Origin: Pseudomonas sp. SDI
GTDB taxonomy: Bacteria > Pseudomonadota > Gammaproteobacteria > Pseudomonadales > Pseudomonadaceae
DNA: 64,000 nucleotides
Direction: 5' to 3'
NCBI RefSeq assembly: GCF_003105155.1
Contig: NZ_QETK01000008.1
Span: forward strand, 1 to 64,000
Shown here: positions 62,401 through 64,000 of the stretch, piece after piece
Position numbering within the stretch: the stretch's first letter is position 1
How the letters are laid out: every line of letters begins with the position of its first letter
Program-made: the position numbers and the translations under genes
Notes under the pieces: model-generated
What the model was told of the DNA's origin: nothing
The model's input: only the letters and a program-made list of their open reading frames with translations
Databases searched by the model: none

Positions 62401-64000
62401 CGTGGGTTTCCGGGTTGGCCAGGCTCATCAGCAGGCCATTGCCACCGATGCCGCCGCTGCCTCCAGTGGAATAGACCCCCACATGGTTCGCCGCAACCAG
62501 GGAGCCATACTTGTGCTCGCTCTTGTACGCCGTGGCACTGGCGCCGGAATCGGTGTAGCTGAGCTCGATATAGCTGTCGGCGTAGCCGAACACATCCCCG
62601 GCCAGGTGCCGGGCGTCGGTAGTGCGTTCGATGATGTCCTTGAATTGCTCGGTGACCACCTGCTCGTTGAGGTTGGTCATCGCCGGCAACCCGAGGTCGA
62701 GTCGGTATAGGTAGTAGAAGCGGTCACCGTCCATCAACCGCTCCATCTGATCCTCGAAGATCGCGTTGAAGGTAGTTCCCAGTTGACCGGTGTAGACGTG
62801 TTTTTCAGCCAGGCCACCGATCCACAGATCTATGGCGTTGTAACCGTCATAGCCCGCCACATGATTGCCATTGGCGTCGGCGGCGCCCGAGAGGAAATAC
62901 GCTGCCTGTTCGGCAGTGACACTGCCACCGGCATAGTTGACCGTAAGGCCAGAAGCATCGGCATCGATAATCGCCTGGGCATGATCCTTGTCACCGTCGA
63001 AGGAATACGCGGCGATGAAGTTCACCAACGATTCGGGATGAATCATGTTGTTGGCGAAGTCACTCCAGCTGGTATAGGGCGTCAAGCCATCGACGATCAG
63101 GTTGGTGTGATGCTGCGCCCCGGCTGGTGAGGCCCGCTCGGCAATCAGCGCATCGTGAATCTGCTGACGTGCCTGGTTCAGGGTAGGCAGTCCCAAGTCA
63201 CGGCCACGGGCCAGGTTGATGGTGGCCAGGTCCAGTGGCTGACCAAGCAAGCCTTGCTGCAGCGCCGGGGTCACGAACTCATCGATTTCGTTGCTGATTT
63301 GCCGGGTCATGCCCAAGGCAATAGCCGTCGGCCCTACCTCGGCGAAGCCGCCGGGGTTGAGGAACGCCTGCTCCAGCGCATAGTGGGTGATTGCGCCGGT
63401 CAGGTCGTAGCCACCACTAGCACCTTTCTCCAGAGCATCAATGGTTTCGCGCAGTTGTGAGTGACCGAATCGAAACGCAGCCTGACCGTATTCCAGGGAA
63501 ATATTGGTATTGATGCCCGAATCGTAGGTCACGAACTCCGGCAAGTCCGGAGTGATCAGCCGGGCGTACTGGTCTATCGCCACGTGTTGGTATTCCATTT
63601 CTACCGTGAGCTTCGCGGCGTAGAACAACTTGTCCTGATCCCAGGACACCGTGACGCCATCGGCCAGGGTAAAGTTGCCGTTGGCATCGGTGTAAAAACC
63701 ACCGCTACCGTTGCTTACTTGCACCTGCCAGTTGTGCCGCACCGTGGCGTCGGTTTGAGCCAGTACCTCGTTTTGCAGGTTGATCAGCTGCACGTTGTGG
63801 TCTTCGTGGAAGACGTGATGAATGGCGGTGAGTCCGAAGTTCTCGTTCACCCGGCCGTCACCGGCAATGTAGTGATCGCCAACCGATTGCAGCAGCAACT
63901 CGTTAGCCACGGAAAAATCGGCGCTGCCGGGGGCGGCGCTGATCGAGAAGTCGGCGAAGTTGACGAAGCTGAAAAGGTTCTTCGGCCCGGAGTTGTCGTA
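59414..64000 (-). CDS. RTX calcium-binding animal-type haem peroxidase, 3' part (runs off the window)
   Basis: The frame is open to base 64000, so at least 1528 residues are encoded here and the N-terminus is outside the window. The first 500 residues are an animal haem peroxidase: [16 protein letters not shown] carries the proximal histidine, and [15 protein letters not shown] is the ARGRDHG-like motif. Two groups of glycine/aspartate nonapeptides (GGxGxDxφ) follow, for example [17 protein letters not shown] near 62,250 and [16 protein letters not shown] near 60,680. They are separated by non-repeat linkers. The C-terminus ([20 protein letters not shown], then [17 protein letters not shown]) is the serralysin-type type I secretion signal. 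It is secreted and calcium-dependent. The stop lies 113 bp from the transposon. Confidence 0.92.
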   Translation of the reverse strand, partial: YDNSGPKNLFSFVNFADFSISAAPGSADFSVANELLLQSVGDHYIAGDGRVNENFGLTAIHHVFHEDHNVQLINLQNEVLAQTDATVRHNWQVQVSNGSGGFYTDANGNFTLADGVTVSWDQDKLFYAAKLTVEMEYQHVAIDQYARLITPDLPEFVTYDSGINTNISLEYGQAAFRFGHSQLRETIDALEKGASGGYDLTGAITHYALEQAFLNPGGFAEVGPTAIALGMTRQISNEIDEFVTPALQQGLLGQPLDLATINLARGRDLGLPTLNQARQQIHDALIAERASPAGAQHHTNLIVDGLTPYTSWSDFANNMIHPESLVNFIAAYSFDGDKDHAQAIIDADASGLTVNYAGGSVTAEQAAYFLSGAADANGNHVAGYDGYNAIDLWIGGLAEKHVYTGQLGTTFNAIFEDQMERLMDGDRFYYLYRLDLGLPAMTNLNEQVVTEQFKDIIERTTDARHLAGDVFGYADSYIELSYTDSGASATAYKSEHKYGSLVAANHVGVYSTGGSGGIGGNGLLMSLANPETHVSQTYIRDYRPDQGQNPDGTAAVGYNSHEVLVGTDYNDWIDAGDGDDTIYGEDGDDILDGKSGADHIYGGDGNDVIYGGDIEDFLDGGEGDDTIYAGTSAGVLDVVIGGGGNDHLYGEAGIDEIYGGAGNDYIDAGGDTDLVHGGDGNDEIYGGDGPDILFGEDGDDIISGGSTGDQEFGGAGDDILLPGLGGAPGQGDGDEAIGDVGFDIAAFSDVNIALDAAADLNNQNIVAAPGTAVLFQPFNALLTDIEGLIGSHFSDSRPNTATPANPLAGLIGNATQNWLIGGSGDDVSQGNGGNDVIVGDSIKLADLNHLLASQGFAQHFTGLQSTRPDFILGDNHAAPGTADGAADTALYSGNFADYSITKFTDTRPGGELITAFNVVDLRVGAANVDGADIVIGVEKLRFADRTINLNITNHLPTGNVVLSGFATAPTTPSRPVPAQYRLTANTSAIQDADGLPGPSGFSYQWQALVGAAWLSIAGANASTFAPTSAQFGQQLRVVTTYTDNNGTVEQLTSDPSEAVGRFIEGTNFFSNTLNGTNYQDILMGYSGNDVLNGGLGSDLLDGGTGNDTMRGNAGNDIYMVDANGDVVQESLNEGTDTVMSSVSYTLGANVENLTLLGSSNINGTGNALDNVIHGNSGNNQLSGLGGNDFIFGEAGNDTLLASVNDGNDHYDGGSGTDTYDLSATSAAATVDLQTGTSTSTQTGSDSLTGIENVIGSSGNDHLQGDTASNLLQGQGGNDWIDGGSGDDSLVGGQGLDNLYGGLGNDTFVASVNDGNDTYDGGGDTDTYDLSATSANTTVNLSTGLASGSQTGNDTLIGVENVIGSSGANSLTGDNNNNVLTGQGGIDTLSGGGGADTLTGNGNRDTLTGGAGADMFVFSSINDSGTSTASRDVITDFVHGTDHIDLSLIDARTSGAGSAGNQDFTFLGEWNGVGNEFNSQAQLKYHFVNVGGVDHTYVEGNVNTGNAADIQIDLVGHIALTASDFVGVV

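Overview
The window reads as chromosomal DNA of a Pseudomonas (probably fluorescens/putida group). The backbone is GC-rich with Pseudomonas-like codon use and gene types: an orphan RHS core protein, a DauR/YheO-like regulator, a riboswitch-controlled cobalamin-type uptake operon and a giant RTX haem peroxidase. The genus is an inference; there is no rRNA or other marker gene here.

Backbone, left (1-13549). A decayed RHS 3' end is followed by a four-gene cluster: regulator, PhzF-like isomerase, RidA deaminase and PLP ammonia-lyase. This looks like a hydroxy- or D-amino-acid catabolic unit in which RidA would clear the enamine/imine made by the PLP enzyme. Next come an orphan RHS core protein with two PPxY motifs, an exported small protein and an alpha/beta hydrolase. 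On the minus strand follows a TonB receptor - ATPase - binding protein - permease operon headed by a cobalamin riboswitch. The last kilobase is decayed sequence: metQ-like and possibly SDR-like fragments and a perfect AT-rich hairpin.

Transposon (13550-59297). A 45.7-kb Tn7/Tn5053-like element can be delimited to the base. It has 28-bp terminal inverted repeats starting 5'-TGT, a 5-bp target duplication (tcagt) at 13545-13549 and 59298-59302, and many copies of an aatgcggacactttc-type repeat near both ends, which are presumed transposase-binding sites. The transposition genes lie at the right end on the minus strand: a DDE transposase (tniA/tnsB), an AAA ATPase (tniB/tnsC), a second AAA-like protein whose Walker A lysine is isoleucine, tniQ, and an unknown fifth gene. 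No TnsA nuclease or serine resolvase is visible. A tyrosine recombinase stands at the left end beside a perfect 11-bp inverted repeat.

Cargo. (a) 16995-34546: a rightward run of six genes: a 2164-aa ATPase, a 925-aa unknown protein, a DrmA-like helicase, a DrmB-like DUF1998 protein, an OLD-family ATPase/TOPRIM nuclease and a short UvrD-like protein. This is DISARM-like but has no methyltransferase, and it is fused to a Gabija-like pair. (b) 34706-36100: three small leftward membrane proteins. (c) 36534-41867: a tightly coupled four-gene operon: a membrane/coiled-coil protein with a nuclease-like N-terminus, a coiled-coil protein, a 133-aa protein and an Upf1/Dna2-type helicase. I match this to no named system, and it is the best candidate for something new. 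(d) 41991-45248: two HNH nucleases and an orphan MbcA/ParS-type antitoxin. (e) 45510-52147: a leftward block of unknowns including a HEPN-type protein, a HAD phosphatase and a metallophosphoesterase. (f) 52365-52862: a double-HTH regulator.

Backbone, right (59303-64000). The 3' part of a very large RTX calcium-binding haem peroxidase gene on the minus strand runs off the right edge.
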